Source: Deltaproteobacteria bacterium (lineage in GTDB: Bacteria; Desulfobacterota; UBA8473). Taken from it: 6,616 nt of DNA. The stretch spans positions 1 through 6,616 of the forward strand of contig JAUXHQ010000114.1 of assembly GCA_030621455.1 (NCBI GenBank), in the 5' to 3' direction. A model generated the notes under the pieces. That model saw only the letters and a program-made list of their open reading frames with translations. It ran no database searches and was not told the origin of the DNA. Made by a program: the position numbers and the translations under genes. Positions 1 to 5,883 of the stretch are shown here, piece by piece. How positions within the stretch are numbered: position 1 is the first letter of the stretch; each line of letters begins with the position of its first letter.

Positions 1-369
1 GGAGGCTTCTGCCTCCCCCGGGCAGCAGTATCTGATTTCGCAGCCGCCTTTGCTGCTTTTACGTGCCATTTTATTTGCTTGCTTTTCAGCTTGCTCGGAG
101 GTTTTTTCAGCCTTTGCCTTGACCCCCTCACCCACATAATTGGGATCTGCCATCGGATCCTCAGCTTTTCCCCTTGCCATTTCGGCAGTTTCAGTGGTTT
201 TTTCGGCCTCTTTTGCGTCGGCCAGTGCTTTTCCCCTGGCACTTTCAATCGCATATACAGCGGCCGCCATTTCAGCTGCTTTGCCTTCTTCCGGCTCAGT
301 ATCAAGCACAATGTCCTTGGCAGACAGAACCATAGCTACGACCGGTAACAGAAAAAGAGTACTTCCCAT
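1..369 (-). CDS. Ala/Lys/Glu-rich coiled-coil-like protein, N-terminal part (runs off window)
   Basis: I do not recognise this gene. The frame opens at the ATG at 369, the only standard start after an in-frame TAG, and stays open to the window edge (123 codons). Residues 1-18 (MGSTLFLLPVVAMVLSAK) are hydrophobic, like a short signal or membrane anchor, though with no positive charge before them. From about residue 24 the protein is rich in Ala, Lys, Glu and Thr, with few hydrophobics and no Cys, suggesting a charged helix or LEA-like repeat. The motif ARGKA occurs twice, 21 residues apart. There is no good SD before the ATG. The last 20 codons change character (Cys-rich, SSKGGCEIRYCC), while the neighbouring frame stays Ala/Lys-rich, so a one-base frameshift near 55-60 is possible. 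The gene diverges from the PFK-2 gene across 94 bp. I trust that a gene is here, but not its function or exact start. Confidence 0.5.
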   Translation of the reverse strand, partial: MGSTLFLLPVVAMVLSAKDIVLDTEPEEGKAAEMAAAVYAIESARGKALADAKEAEKTTETAEMARGKAEDPMADPNYVGEGVKAKAEKTSEQAEKQANKMARKSSKGGCEIRYCCPGEAEAS

Positions 370-428
370 GGGATTGCGGAAAGGGTCGACTACCTGATTA
401 TCTCTTATCCGAAAGGGAAGAAAGAGGG

Positions 429-458
429 CTTGATTCTAACTTCGTCCACAGTATCAAG
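429..458. repeat. Inverted repeat just upstream of the PFK-2/FBPase-2 start
   Basis: CTTGAT (429-434) and ATCAAG (453-458) are perfect 6-bp inverted arms separated by 18 bases. The right arm ends 5 bases before the ATG at 464. It could be an operator half-site pair or a weak hairpin over the translation start. The 370-463 interval must carry the promoters for both divergent genes, but I find no convincing -35/-10 pair. The arms are short and could arise by chance. Confidence 0.25.
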
Positions 459-463
459 AAGCC

Positions 464-1687
464 ATGCGAGAAGAGTTCTTATACATTATTATGGTTGGGC
501 TTCCTGCTCGCGGAAAGAGCACGATCGCCGGGAAGCTCAGGGAGAGTCTCAGACGGGACGGGATAGCTACGAGGATTTTCAACAACGGGGAGCTAAGGAG
601 AAGACTCTCGAGAGAGGACACCAATTATCCCGAGTTCTTCGACCCGCGAAACAAGGTGGGCGCCGCCCTCCGCCAGCGATACGCAGTCATGAATTTGAAC
701 CACGCCAAAACCTTTGTCAACAAAGGCAAACGGAAACGGAAGGTGGCCATAATAGATGCAACAAATGTGAGTCCAAAACGTCGCAGGATGCTTTCCACAG
801 AACTGCCGGAAAACAGGGTTCTCTTTATCGAGTGTATTAACAACGATGAGGAGATACTGGAGCAAAATATCAGGTACAAGGTTCAGACCCCGGAATTTGC
901 ACCCCTTTCCGTGGACGAGGCGACCGCCAGCTTTAAGAAGAGGATTCAATACTACGAAGGAATATACAAGCCATTAAAGAAGGAACGGAATTTCATAAGA
1001 GTGGATTCGTTCAATTACAGGATTCTCAAAGAGGAAGTGAATGGAGGTCTGCCGTTCGTCGACAGGATTCGCGATTTTCTAGTTACTCCTTTTATCAAGA
1101 ACCTGTATCTCGTACGCCACGGAGAGACATATTACAACCTGGAAGACCGTATCGGTGGCGATTCGGAGCTGACCCGAGAGGGGTACTCCCAAGCTGGTGA
1201 ACTAAGGGATGTTTTCAGGAACAAGAAAATCCCCCTCATCTTTACTTCCTCTTTGAAGCGTTCGGTCCAGACCGCCCTGCCGATCAAGAATGCTCAGCAA
1301 GAGTGCAAGATTTTGTCATTCAGCGAATTCAATGAGATCAATGCCGGGGTATGCGAAAGTATGACATATGACGAAATACGCGAAAATATGCCGAATGTGG
1401 CCGCCGCAAGAAAACGGAACAAGTATTATTATGAGTATCCGCAGGGAGAGGGCTACGTATCGATGGAGGAGCGTATTGAGCGAGGCATAAAAAAGGTTCT
1501 ATACCTCAGCAAACATTCGGATAGTATTATGATGGTGGGCCATCGCGCCGTAAACCGGATGGTCCTTTCCTATTTTGTGTTCAAGCGTAAAGAAGATGTC
1601 CCCTACATTTACGTACCCCAGGACTCTTACTATCACATCGCGATCAGTCAGAACAGGAAGGTCTTTCAACTGAAGAAGTTCGTATAA
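464..1687 (+). CDS. Bifunctional 6-phosphofructo-2-kinase/fructose-2,6-bisphosphatase
   Basis: A 407-residue soluble enzyme predicted to make and break fructose 2,6-bisphosphate. The N-terminal kinase domain (about 5-205) has the Walker A loop GLPARGKST (12-20), NNGELRR (40-46), and IDATN with Asp98 and Asn101 as in animal PFKFB. It also has FIECINND (121-128), NIRYK with Lys139 as likely fructose-6-P ligand, and the RIQYYEGIYKPL stretch (160-171). The C-terminal histidine-phosphatase domain (about 212-407) has LVRHGE with phospho-acceptor His219, RIGGDSELT (229-237), SLKRSVQTA with Arg266, NEINAGVCESMTYDEI with Glu291, and the second catalytic His360. Tyr302, Arg316, Lys320, Tyr331 and Arg365 match animal sugar-phosphate ligands as I recall them. 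Domain order equals the eukaryotic enzyme, without its regulatory tails (animal forms are roughly 450-530 residues). The SD is poor; the ATG at 464 precedes the first strand. Its 3' end overlaps convergent manA by 44 bp. Function is very likely; the physiological role in a bacterium is unknown. Confidence 0.93.
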   Translation: MREEFLYIIMVGLPARGKSTIAGKLRESLRRDGIATRIFNNGELRRRLSREDTNYPEFFDPRNKVGAALRQRYAVMNLNHAKTFVNKGKRKRKVAIIDATNVSPKRRRMLSTELPENRVLFIECINNDEEILEQNIRYKVQTPEFAPLSVDEATASFKKRIQYYEGIYKPLKKERNFIRVDSFNYRILKEEVNGGLPFVDRIRDFLVTPFIKNLYLVRHGETYYNLEDRIGGDSELTREGYSQAGELRDVFRNKKIPLIFTSSLKRSVQTALPIKNAQQECKILSFSEFNEINAGVCESMTYDEIRENMPNVAAARKRNKYYYEYPQGEGYVSMEERIERGIKKVLYLSKHSDSIMMVGHRAVNRMVLSYFVFKRKEDVPYIYVPQDSYYHIAISQNRKVFQLKKFV

Positions 1688-2951
1688 CTGACCTTACGCC
1701 TGCAAGAACTTGGGTGGGAACCGAAGCCTTGTAAAATGTTGCCCCACCCTCGATCCGGTACTGGTTCACCGTTGCAGGGACAAGGATGGATTTGCCCCTG
1801 GTTAGAGACAAAAGCTCGCCCGTACCCAAGTCCTTGATATCAGCTTCTCCCTCTGTACAAATCAAGATCTCCACACTTCGATCTCGTGGGCTGGAGAAAG
1901 ACATCCCCTGATTTACCGAGATGACGGACAGCAGGAATTCCTCCGCAGGGGTAGGGTACGCACTCTCACAGGCCCCCCGCTTCACGGGTTTTATCTTATC
2001 CACGGTTTCTGTCCTGAAATTTGCGATTTTTGCTAGTTCGGAGAGATCGATATGTTTGGGGGTCAAGCCACATCTCAACACGTTGTCGGAGTTGGCCATC
2101 AGTTCAACAGCAACGCCTCCCAGATAGGCATGAAGCTCGCCCGCCGGAAGATAAAGGGCTTCTCCGGGATTCAATTCCACCACATTCAGGTAAAGGGGTG
2201 AAAAGACGCCGATATCTCCAGGATACGCGCCATTGAGTTCGATCATCCAGCGAAATGCGACATCGTCGGTGGCGTATCTTCCTGCGAAAGTCACAGCTTC
2301 TCCCACAATCCGGTCCTGTTCCCCTTTGTCTATAGTCAAGAGGGAAGTAAAGAAACGCTTTAACCCATGAGGATCAGGCCTTTTCCTGAGGGCAGCGAGT
2401 TCATTTGAAAGGGGTGGGGGGGAGACCTTGTCCATGAGGCCCAGTATGTTTCCAATGGCGCGGAACCCTTTCAATGCTCGGAACCGCGTCAGGGCACAGA
2501 TGATTTCGGGCTTATGGTTTTCGTCTTTGTAGTTTCGATCTGGCGCTGTAAGGGGAACCCCAAGGCCGTTTTCTCTGGCAAACCCCTCTCGAGCCTGTTG
2601 AAGGTTGGGATGGACCTGAATGGATAATGGACTTGCTGCCGCCAAAATCTTGAATAGAAAGGGCAGCTTGTTCGAGAACTTTCCGGCAGCGTCTTTCCCT
2701 AGAACCGGTTCGGGTCTATTCTCAATGATTTCAGCGAGCGACTTCCATTCCCCGTGGACACGGACTTCTGAAGGAGCTTTCGGGTGGGCGCCCATCCACA
2801 GTTCCGCCATGGGCTTTTCCTCGCTTTGGGGCTGTCCGAGGAGGTCCTGGATCGCGGTTGTTGAGCCCCAGGCATATTCCTGCACAGGGTTTCTCAGGAT
2901 GGCGATCCTTGGGGATGATTCTATCCCCTCATGGCTATGCGAGTCTGACAT
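1644..2951 (-). CDS. manA: Mannose-6-phosphate isomerase, class I (zinc-dependent)
   Basis: Interconverts mannose 6-phosphate and fructose 6-phosphate in the cytoplasm, linking glycolysis to GDP-mannose for surface sugars. The 435-residue protein begins the fold with NPVQEYAWGS (21-30) and AELWMGAHPKAPS (49-61). Zinc ligands are visible: Gln112 and His114 in SIQVHPN, Glu149 in ENHKPEI, and His274 in PAGELHAYL. The catalytic Arg293 lies in NVLRCGLTPKHID. The C-terminal cupin half (about 335-415) is complete. Length is slightly above E. coli ManA (391), with a polar N-terminal tail. The SD AGAGGAA (2961-2967) lies 9 bases before the ATG. It starts 24 bases after the flavodoxin stop, so the two are probably co-transcribed. 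The last 14 codons are antisense to the end of the PFK-2/FBPase-2 gene, leaving no space for an ordinary intergenic terminator. Class I PMI is secure. Confidence 0.95.
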   Translation of the reverse strand: MSDSHSHEGIESSPRIAILRNPVQEYAWGSTTAIQDLLGQPQSEEKPMAELWMGAHPKAPSEVRVHGEWKSLAEIIENRPEPVLGKDAAGKFSNKLPFLFKILAAASPLSIQVHPNLQQAREGFARENGLGVPLTAPDRNYKDENHKPEIICALTRFRALKGFRAIGNILGLMDKVSPPPLSNELAALRKRPDPHGLKRFFTSLLTIDKGEQDRIVGEAVTFAGRYATDDVAFRWMIELNGAYPGDIGVFSPLYLNVVELNPGEALYLPAGELHAYLGGVAVELMANSDNVLRCGLTPKHIDLSELAKIANFRTETVDKIKPVKRGACESAYPTPAEEFLLSVISVNQGMSFSSPRDRSVEILICTEGEADIKDLGTGELLSLTRGKSILVPATVNQYRIEGGATFYKASVPTQVLAGVRSVIRTSSVERPSCSD

Positions 2952-2975
2952 CTTCCGTGGTTCCTCTTGGGTTGT

Positions 2976-3452
2976 TCACTGCAACTTCTTGCAGAGTTCC
3001 GCCACTCGTGAGCCAAGCTTCATGGCATCATCGATCGCGGTCTGGTCAGGTTTCTCAACCGAGGCCACACCGTAATGACCGGATGCACTCATCGGGTCAC
3101 CTACAATGATCATGCCGTATATCAACAGGCACTGAATTATGGAGATCATGGTGGTCTCTTTCCCGCCTGTGTGGTGTCCACTCGTGGCAAAGGCCGCGCC
3201 TACCTTATCCTCCATCTTATTCCTGATGCCCACAAAACTGTCGAAGACCTTCTTTAGCTCAGCAGCCATAACACCGAAATAGACCGGCGAGCCGGCGATG
3301 ATACCCGCTGAGTTGAGAAAATCATCCTTTTCCACTTCAGCTGTGTTTTTGAGCACAGCCTTTACCCCTGCCGATTCCACACCCCTGGCCACCTCTTCCG
3401 CCAGTTTCCTGGTGTTGCCTCCCTTAGAATAATAGACTACCAATACCTGCAT
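2976..3452 (-). CDS. WrbA-like flavodoxin-fold FMN protein, probable NAD(P)H:quinone oxidoreductase
   Basis: A 158-residue cytoplasmic flavodoxin-fold protein. It starts with strand MQVLVVYYS followed by the FMN-phosphate loop SKGGNTRK (residues 9-16). It then has the isoalloxazine-contact segment GSPVYFGVMAAELKKVFDSF (54-73), and TSGHHTGGKETT (90-101), like the TG..GGQE.T stretch of WrbA. The end, GHYGV (125-129), also matches WrbA-type proteins. It is shorter than WrbA (about 198), so I call it WrbA-like; two-electron quinone reduction is inferred from the family. The frame is open 25 codons further up to 3527, but the ATG at 3452 is the start: it has a perfect SD 6 bases upstream, and the extension overlaps the preceding small ORF in another frame. 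It lies 22 bases after that ORF and 24 before manA, so the three look like one operon. Confidence 0.85.
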   Translation of the reverse strand: MQVLVVYYSKGGNTRKLAEEVARGVESAGVKAVLKNTAEVEKDDFLNSAGIIAGSPVYFGVMAAELKKVFDSFVGIRNKMEDKVGAAFATSGHHTGGKETTMISIIQCLLIYGMIIVGDPMSASGHYGVASVEKPDQTAIDDAMKLGSRVAELCKKLQ

Positions 3453-3458
3453 CCTTTT

Positions 3459-3466
3459 CCTCCTTT
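3459..3466 (-). promoter_or_regulatory. Shine-Dalgarno deciding the flavodoxin start
   Basis: AAAGGAGG on the minus strand, 6 bases before the ATG at 3452. It rules out the longer in-frame reading from 3527, which has no comparable site. Confidence 0.85.
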
Positions 3467-3474
3467 CTCTATCA

Positions 3475-3633
3475 TCACTTTCCGTCCATTTCCTGCTTTG
3501 CTTCCTCCTTGGCCAGTTTCCTGTCATAGCCTTTCTTGCCCTTGCGGGTAGAAAGGGGTCTGCTCCTCTGTCCTGGGAGGGGAATCCTTACCATCTTCCA
3601 AAAGGGCTTTCTTTTCCTCATAAGAACTCTCAT
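3475..3633 (-). CDS. Small basic protein, 52 aa; possible ribosome-associated or rescue-factor-like peptide
   Basis: I cannot name this gene with certainty. The 52-residue product starts MRVLMRKRKPFWKMVRIPLP, continues with a Lys/Arg-rich middle RKGKKGYDRK (30-39), and ends in the charged helix LAKEEAKQEMDGK. It has no hydrophobic segment and no Cys, and is strongly basic. The KGKKGYDRK block recalls the KGKGSYxRK tail of ArfA-type alternative ribosome-rescue factors and similar short basic proteins; this is resemblance only. Support for coding comes from sensible composition and from position: it stops 22 bases before the flavodoxin ATG, and the flavodoxin SD sits in that gap. The start is uncertain: GTG 3639, ATG 3633 and ATG 3621 are in frame. 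ATG 3621 has a weak GAGAG 5 bases upstream, and none has a strong SD. Confidence 0.5.
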   Translation of the reverse strand: MRVLMRKRKPFWKMVRIPLPGQRSRPLSTRKGKKGYDRKLAKEEAKQEMDGK

Positions 3634-3653
3634 AAGCACGAAGTATTGTTTTC

Positions 3654-3682
3654 CTGTTACCAGATATTTTCTTATTTTTCAA
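3654..3682 (-). promoter_or_regulatory. Candidate sigma-70 promoter for the small ORF-flavodoxin-manA unit
   Basis: On the minus strand TTGAAA (3677-3682) is followed after 17 bases by TAACAG (3654-3659), preceded by TG in extended -10 position. Transcription would begin near 3647, about 14 bases before the ATG at 3633. The -35 is good and the -10 weak, in an A/T-rich stretch where chance matches are common. Confidence 0.3.
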
Positions 3683-3805
3683 GAAAAATCCACACCTGCC
3701 GGCAATTCTAATTATGGTTAACCCTTCGATGATAATGGACCTCCAGGCGTGATGCGGAGGGGGTAAGTGATTGTGAGGAGGAGGACAATGTATGCGAAGA
3801 GTAGA
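3683..3805. other. Intergenic stretch after speB
   Basis: Between the speB stop and the candidate promoter I see no gene, tRNA or strong hairpin followed by a U-tract. Without a terminator, polyamine-operon transcripts could read on into the small ORF, flavodoxin and manA. TGGACCTCCA (3738-3747) is a short near-palindrome with too small a loop to be a terminator. Confidence 0.35.
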
Positions 3806-4726
3806 TTAATCTTTTCTTTTCAGGGAAAGAGAATAACCTATCATCTTATAAACGAGTTTAGCTGCCAGAAAGTCGGGGGCCGGCATCCCAGGGATAGGAC
3901 AGAGTTCCATCACGTCAAACCCAACGATGTTCCTGTTTCGCGCCACTTCCCTCACGATATTGAGCAACTCATGCCAACCGAGCCCCCCGGGTTCCGGTGT
4001 GCCCACGGACGGCATGATTGAAGGGTTCATGACATCCAGATCGAGAGTTATGTACACGTTTTTAGAGAGACGGGATATCATCTCTTCCATCCAGTCTTGA
4101 CGTTCCATGAGGTCCGTCTCAAAGAAAACAGGGAGGCTTTTCCTTTTGACGAACTCCATCTCCTCCGTGGAAAGGCTTCTGATACCTACCTGTACTGCGG
4201 GGACATAGTCCAATATCCTTCTCATTACACTTGCATGATTGTACCTTGTCTCACAATAGGAGTCCCTTAGATCGGCATGGGCATCCAACTGGAGGACAGT
4301 AAAGTCCTCAAATTCTTCTGCAAATGCCCTCACGACACCAAGGGTCACGGAGTGTTCTCCTCCCAATGTTATCAGCAGCTTCTCTCTCTTTTCCACGAAG
4401 GAAACAACGTCATAGATCCTCTTAAACATACCCTCCGGACCGGACATATCAGGCTCCAGTTCCTTGAGGGTGTGTATCCCGACCTTGTATGCCTCCAGGT
4501 CAAGTTCTTCATCGTAAAGTTCCATATGAAGCGAAGCGTTGATAATCGCCCTCGGACCTTCCCTTGTCCCTGTCCGGTATGAGACGGTTTGATCGTAGGG
4601 CACAGGGAGGATAAGTACCCTGGAAGTATCGAGTTGAGCAAACTTTCCTGATATTGCCCCGAAGTTTAGAGGCGGAAAGAGCTTGCTGTCCGAAAGTATG
4701 TTTTCTTGACTAGGGCGGGGACTCAG
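3806..4726 (-). CDS. speB: Agmatinase (arginase-family ureohydrolase), probable CTG start
   Basis: Hydrolyses agmatine to putrescine and urea using two Mn ions in the cytoplasm. Numbered from the CTG at 4726, the 306 residues carry GGEHS with His125, DAHAD with Asp148, His150 and Asp152, and LDLD with Asp229 and Asp231. MPSVGTPEPGG follows, and Glu274 lies in MELCP. These sit one residue from the E. coli SpeB positions, and E. coli SpeB is also 306 long. The first standard start (GTG 4603) would remove 41 codons that are clearly coding, including the strand RVLILPVPYD and the FGAIS segment, and it has no SD. No ATG, GTG or TTG exists in frame above it. The CTG at 4726 directly follows the TAA of the DHS-like gene and has GGAGGTG 6 bases upstream, so it is the best start, probably translationally coupled. 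Substrate identity (agmatine rather than another guanidino compound) is inferred from the operon. Confidence 0.88.
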   Translation of the reverse strand: MSPRPSQENILSDSKLFPPLNFGAISGKFAQLDTSRVLILPVPYDQTVSYRTGTREGPRAIINASLHMELYDEELDLEAYKVGIHTLKELEPDMSGPEGMFKRIYDVVSFVEKREKLLITLGGEHSVTLGVVRAFAEEFEDFTVLQLDAHADLRDSYCETRYNHASVMRRILDYVPAVQVGIRSLSTEEMEFVKRKSLPVFFETDLMERQDWMEEMISRLSKNVYITLDLDVMNPSIMPSVGTPEPGGLGWHELLNIVREVARNRNIVGFDVMELCPIPGMPAPDFLAAKLVYKMIGYSLSLKRKD

Positions 4727-5755
4727 TTACAACACCTCCAATTTTTCCCCCATCTTGAACCTGGGAAACCTTCTCTTCTTCAATGTCTCTATTGCACTGC
4801 TGAAGACGGCGCTTGCAATAAGAAGGAAGGCTATGGTGGCATCAGAGTACACAGATACGCATGAGGCCTCATTTGCAATCTTGCCCCATGATTTGGCCTC
4901 CCTGAAGGTACACCCACTCAACCCTCCCCAGTGAGGGGCGTCTGTGGATATCTGGATACCGTACTTGTGCCCGTTAGCCTTGCTTGGATCGAGGAACCGT
5001 GCCACTACTTGAGCTTGTTGGATAAAGTTCTTTGGCACACCGCCCCCCACGTAGACTACACCGGTTGATCCTGAATCACTGACAATCCCGGTAATTTCCA
5101 GGACGTCAGCAACAGTATCCAGTTGCAGATTGTTCGTGCCCTCACGCCTGCCCAGGGCTATGGAAATACCTATAGAGCTATCGGCAATAGCCGGACAGTA
5201 GACAGGAACCCCTTTCTCATAAGCCGATGTCAGGACCCCCTCTTCCTTTCCCACCGCTGACAGTTCTTTTCCCAAGAGATAGAGGAATTCCCTGGTAGTA
5301 TACGGGCGGTCCTGTTCCAACCCACAGACCCACTTTTCTACAAAGTCGTCGGTTTCATCAAATTCTTTTTCTTTGGCAAAGACATCGTAAATCCGATCTA
5401 TACCCTCTTCGAAGAGGCTCCGGTCATCAACATGGGGAGATCCCTGCCAATGAAACCTTCCAAGGATTTCATGACAATCATGGAACAGATTTGCCCCTGT
5501 TGAAACTATACAATCTACCAATCTGTTCTTTATCAAGGAGACCACCAGATTTCTCATGCCTGCAGGAATCATTGCCCCGGCCAGACCCAAGAATATGGTT
5601 GTGTCATCCTTGAGCATATTGCACCATATCTCTTTGGCAATAGATATATTTCTACCCTGAAAAGCGGTCTTTCCCATCCCCTCAACGAGATTTACCACAT
5701 CAAGGTCTTTATCGAGTGTTATGGAAGAAACCGGCGTATCCAACAAGGTCTCCAT
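4727..5755 (-). CDS. Deoxyhypusine-synthase-like enzyme, probable homospermidine synthase
   Basis: A 342-residue NAD-dependent aminobutyltransferase of the deoxyhypusine synthase (DHS) family. Numbered from the chosen ATG: VEGMGKTAFQGRN (24-36), the NAD-binding IVSTGANLFHD (83-93), VPVYCPAIADSSIG (183-196), VYVGGGVPKNF (234-244) and TDAPHWGGLSGCTF (271-284). The catalytic-lysine motif SWGKI has Lys292, which takes the imine with the aminobutyl group. Bacteria lack eIF5A, the DHS substrate, and bacterial and plant relatives are known to make homospermidine, so I infer transfer of aminobutyl from putrescine or spermidine to putrescine. Human DHS Asp243, Asp316 and His288 (numbering from memory) are not conserved, which fits a changed acceptor. 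The frame is open to ATG 5866, but GAGGAG lies 6 bases before the ATG at 5755 and the family similarity begins at METLLDTPV. It lies between speD and speB, as expected for a polyamine operon. Confidence 0.85.
   Translation of the reverse strand: METLLDTPVSSITLDKDLDVVNLVEGMGKTAFQGRNISIAKEIWCNMLKDDTTIFLGLAGAMIPAGMRNLVVSLIKNRLVDCIVSTGANLFHDCHEILGRFHWQGSPHVDDRSLFEEGIDRIYDVFAKEKEFDETDDFVEKWVCGLEQDRPYTTREFLYLLGKELSAVGKEEGVLTSAYEKGVPVYCPAIADSSIGISIALGRREGTNNLQLDTVADVLEITGIVSDSGSTGVVYVGGGVPKNFIQQAQVVARFLDPSKANGHKYGIQISTDAPHWGGLSGCTFREAKSWGKIANEASCVSVYSDATIAFLLIASAVFSSAIETLKKRRFPRFKMGEKLEVL
4733..4739 (-). promoter_or_regulatory. Shine-Dalgarno supporting a CTG start for speB
   Basis: GGAGGTG on the minus strand lies inside the last codons of the DHS-like gene, 6 bases before the CTG at 4726. 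It is the only strong ribosome site near the start of the coding signal. Confidence 0.65.
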
Positions 5756-5761
5756 TGGCAT

Positions 5762-5767
5762 CTCCTC
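5762..5767 (-). promoter_or_regulatory. Shine-Dalgarno deciding the DHS-like start
   Basis: GAGGAG on the minus strand, 6 bases before the ATG at 5755. The in-frame ATG at 5761 directly abuts it, so it is not usable with this site. The ATGs at 5797 and 5866 have no SD. Confidence 0.65.
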
Positions 5768-5817
5768 GTCCCTGTTTACAGAAATTTTGAAACTCATTTT
5801 AATTATGCATTTAAACC

Positions 5818-5834
5818 ATTGTCGAGGGGACAAT
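5818..5834 (-). other. Leader hairpin 1 between speD and DHS-like gene
   Basis: ATTGTC (5818-5823) pairs with GACAAT (5829-5834) around a 5-base loop. With the next hairpin, 3 bases away, it forms a small structured leader in the 128-base gap. There is no following U-tract, so it is not a standard terminator. It may be an RNA-processing or stability element. Confidence 0.35.
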
Positions 5835-5836
5835 TT

Positions 5837-5856
5837 GTAGCTCAAATGTGAGCCAC
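5837..5856 (-). other. Leader hairpin 2 between speD and DHS-like gene
   Basis: On the minus strand GTGGCTCA (5849-5856) pairs with TGAGCTAC (5837-5844), 8 pairs including one G-U, around the 4-base loop CATT. It sits 27 bases after the speD stop, so it could protect the 3' end of a processed speD message or modulate downstream expression. Confidence 0.4.
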
Positions 5857-5883
5857 CGACATTCATGGAAAAGCAAATTTTAT

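Noticed and set aside
79..397. Plus-strand frames of 85-89 codons (Ser/Ala/Phe-rich)
   Set aside because: They are antisense images of the minus-strand Ala/Lys/Glu-rich gene and have no SD.
625..949. Minus-strand ORFs inside the PFK-2 kinase domain
   Set aside because: They are shadows of a gene with strong motif support on the plus strand.
3536..3721. Plus-strand 61-codon ORF
   Set aside because: It is antisense to the small basic ORF, with no SD and an unusual start. The minus-strand reading has better composition and operon placement.
3767..4021. Plus-strand ORF with a good AGGAGGAGG site before ATG 3788
   Set aside because: It lies almost wholly antisense to the conserved C-terminal end of speB and its product resembles nothing. 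The purine-rich SD-like stretch is likely chance.
5756..5866. N-terminal extension of the DHS-like protein to ATG 5866
   Set aside because: There is no SD at 5866 or 5797, it translates through the two leader hairpins, and family similarity begins at the SD-supported ATG 5755.
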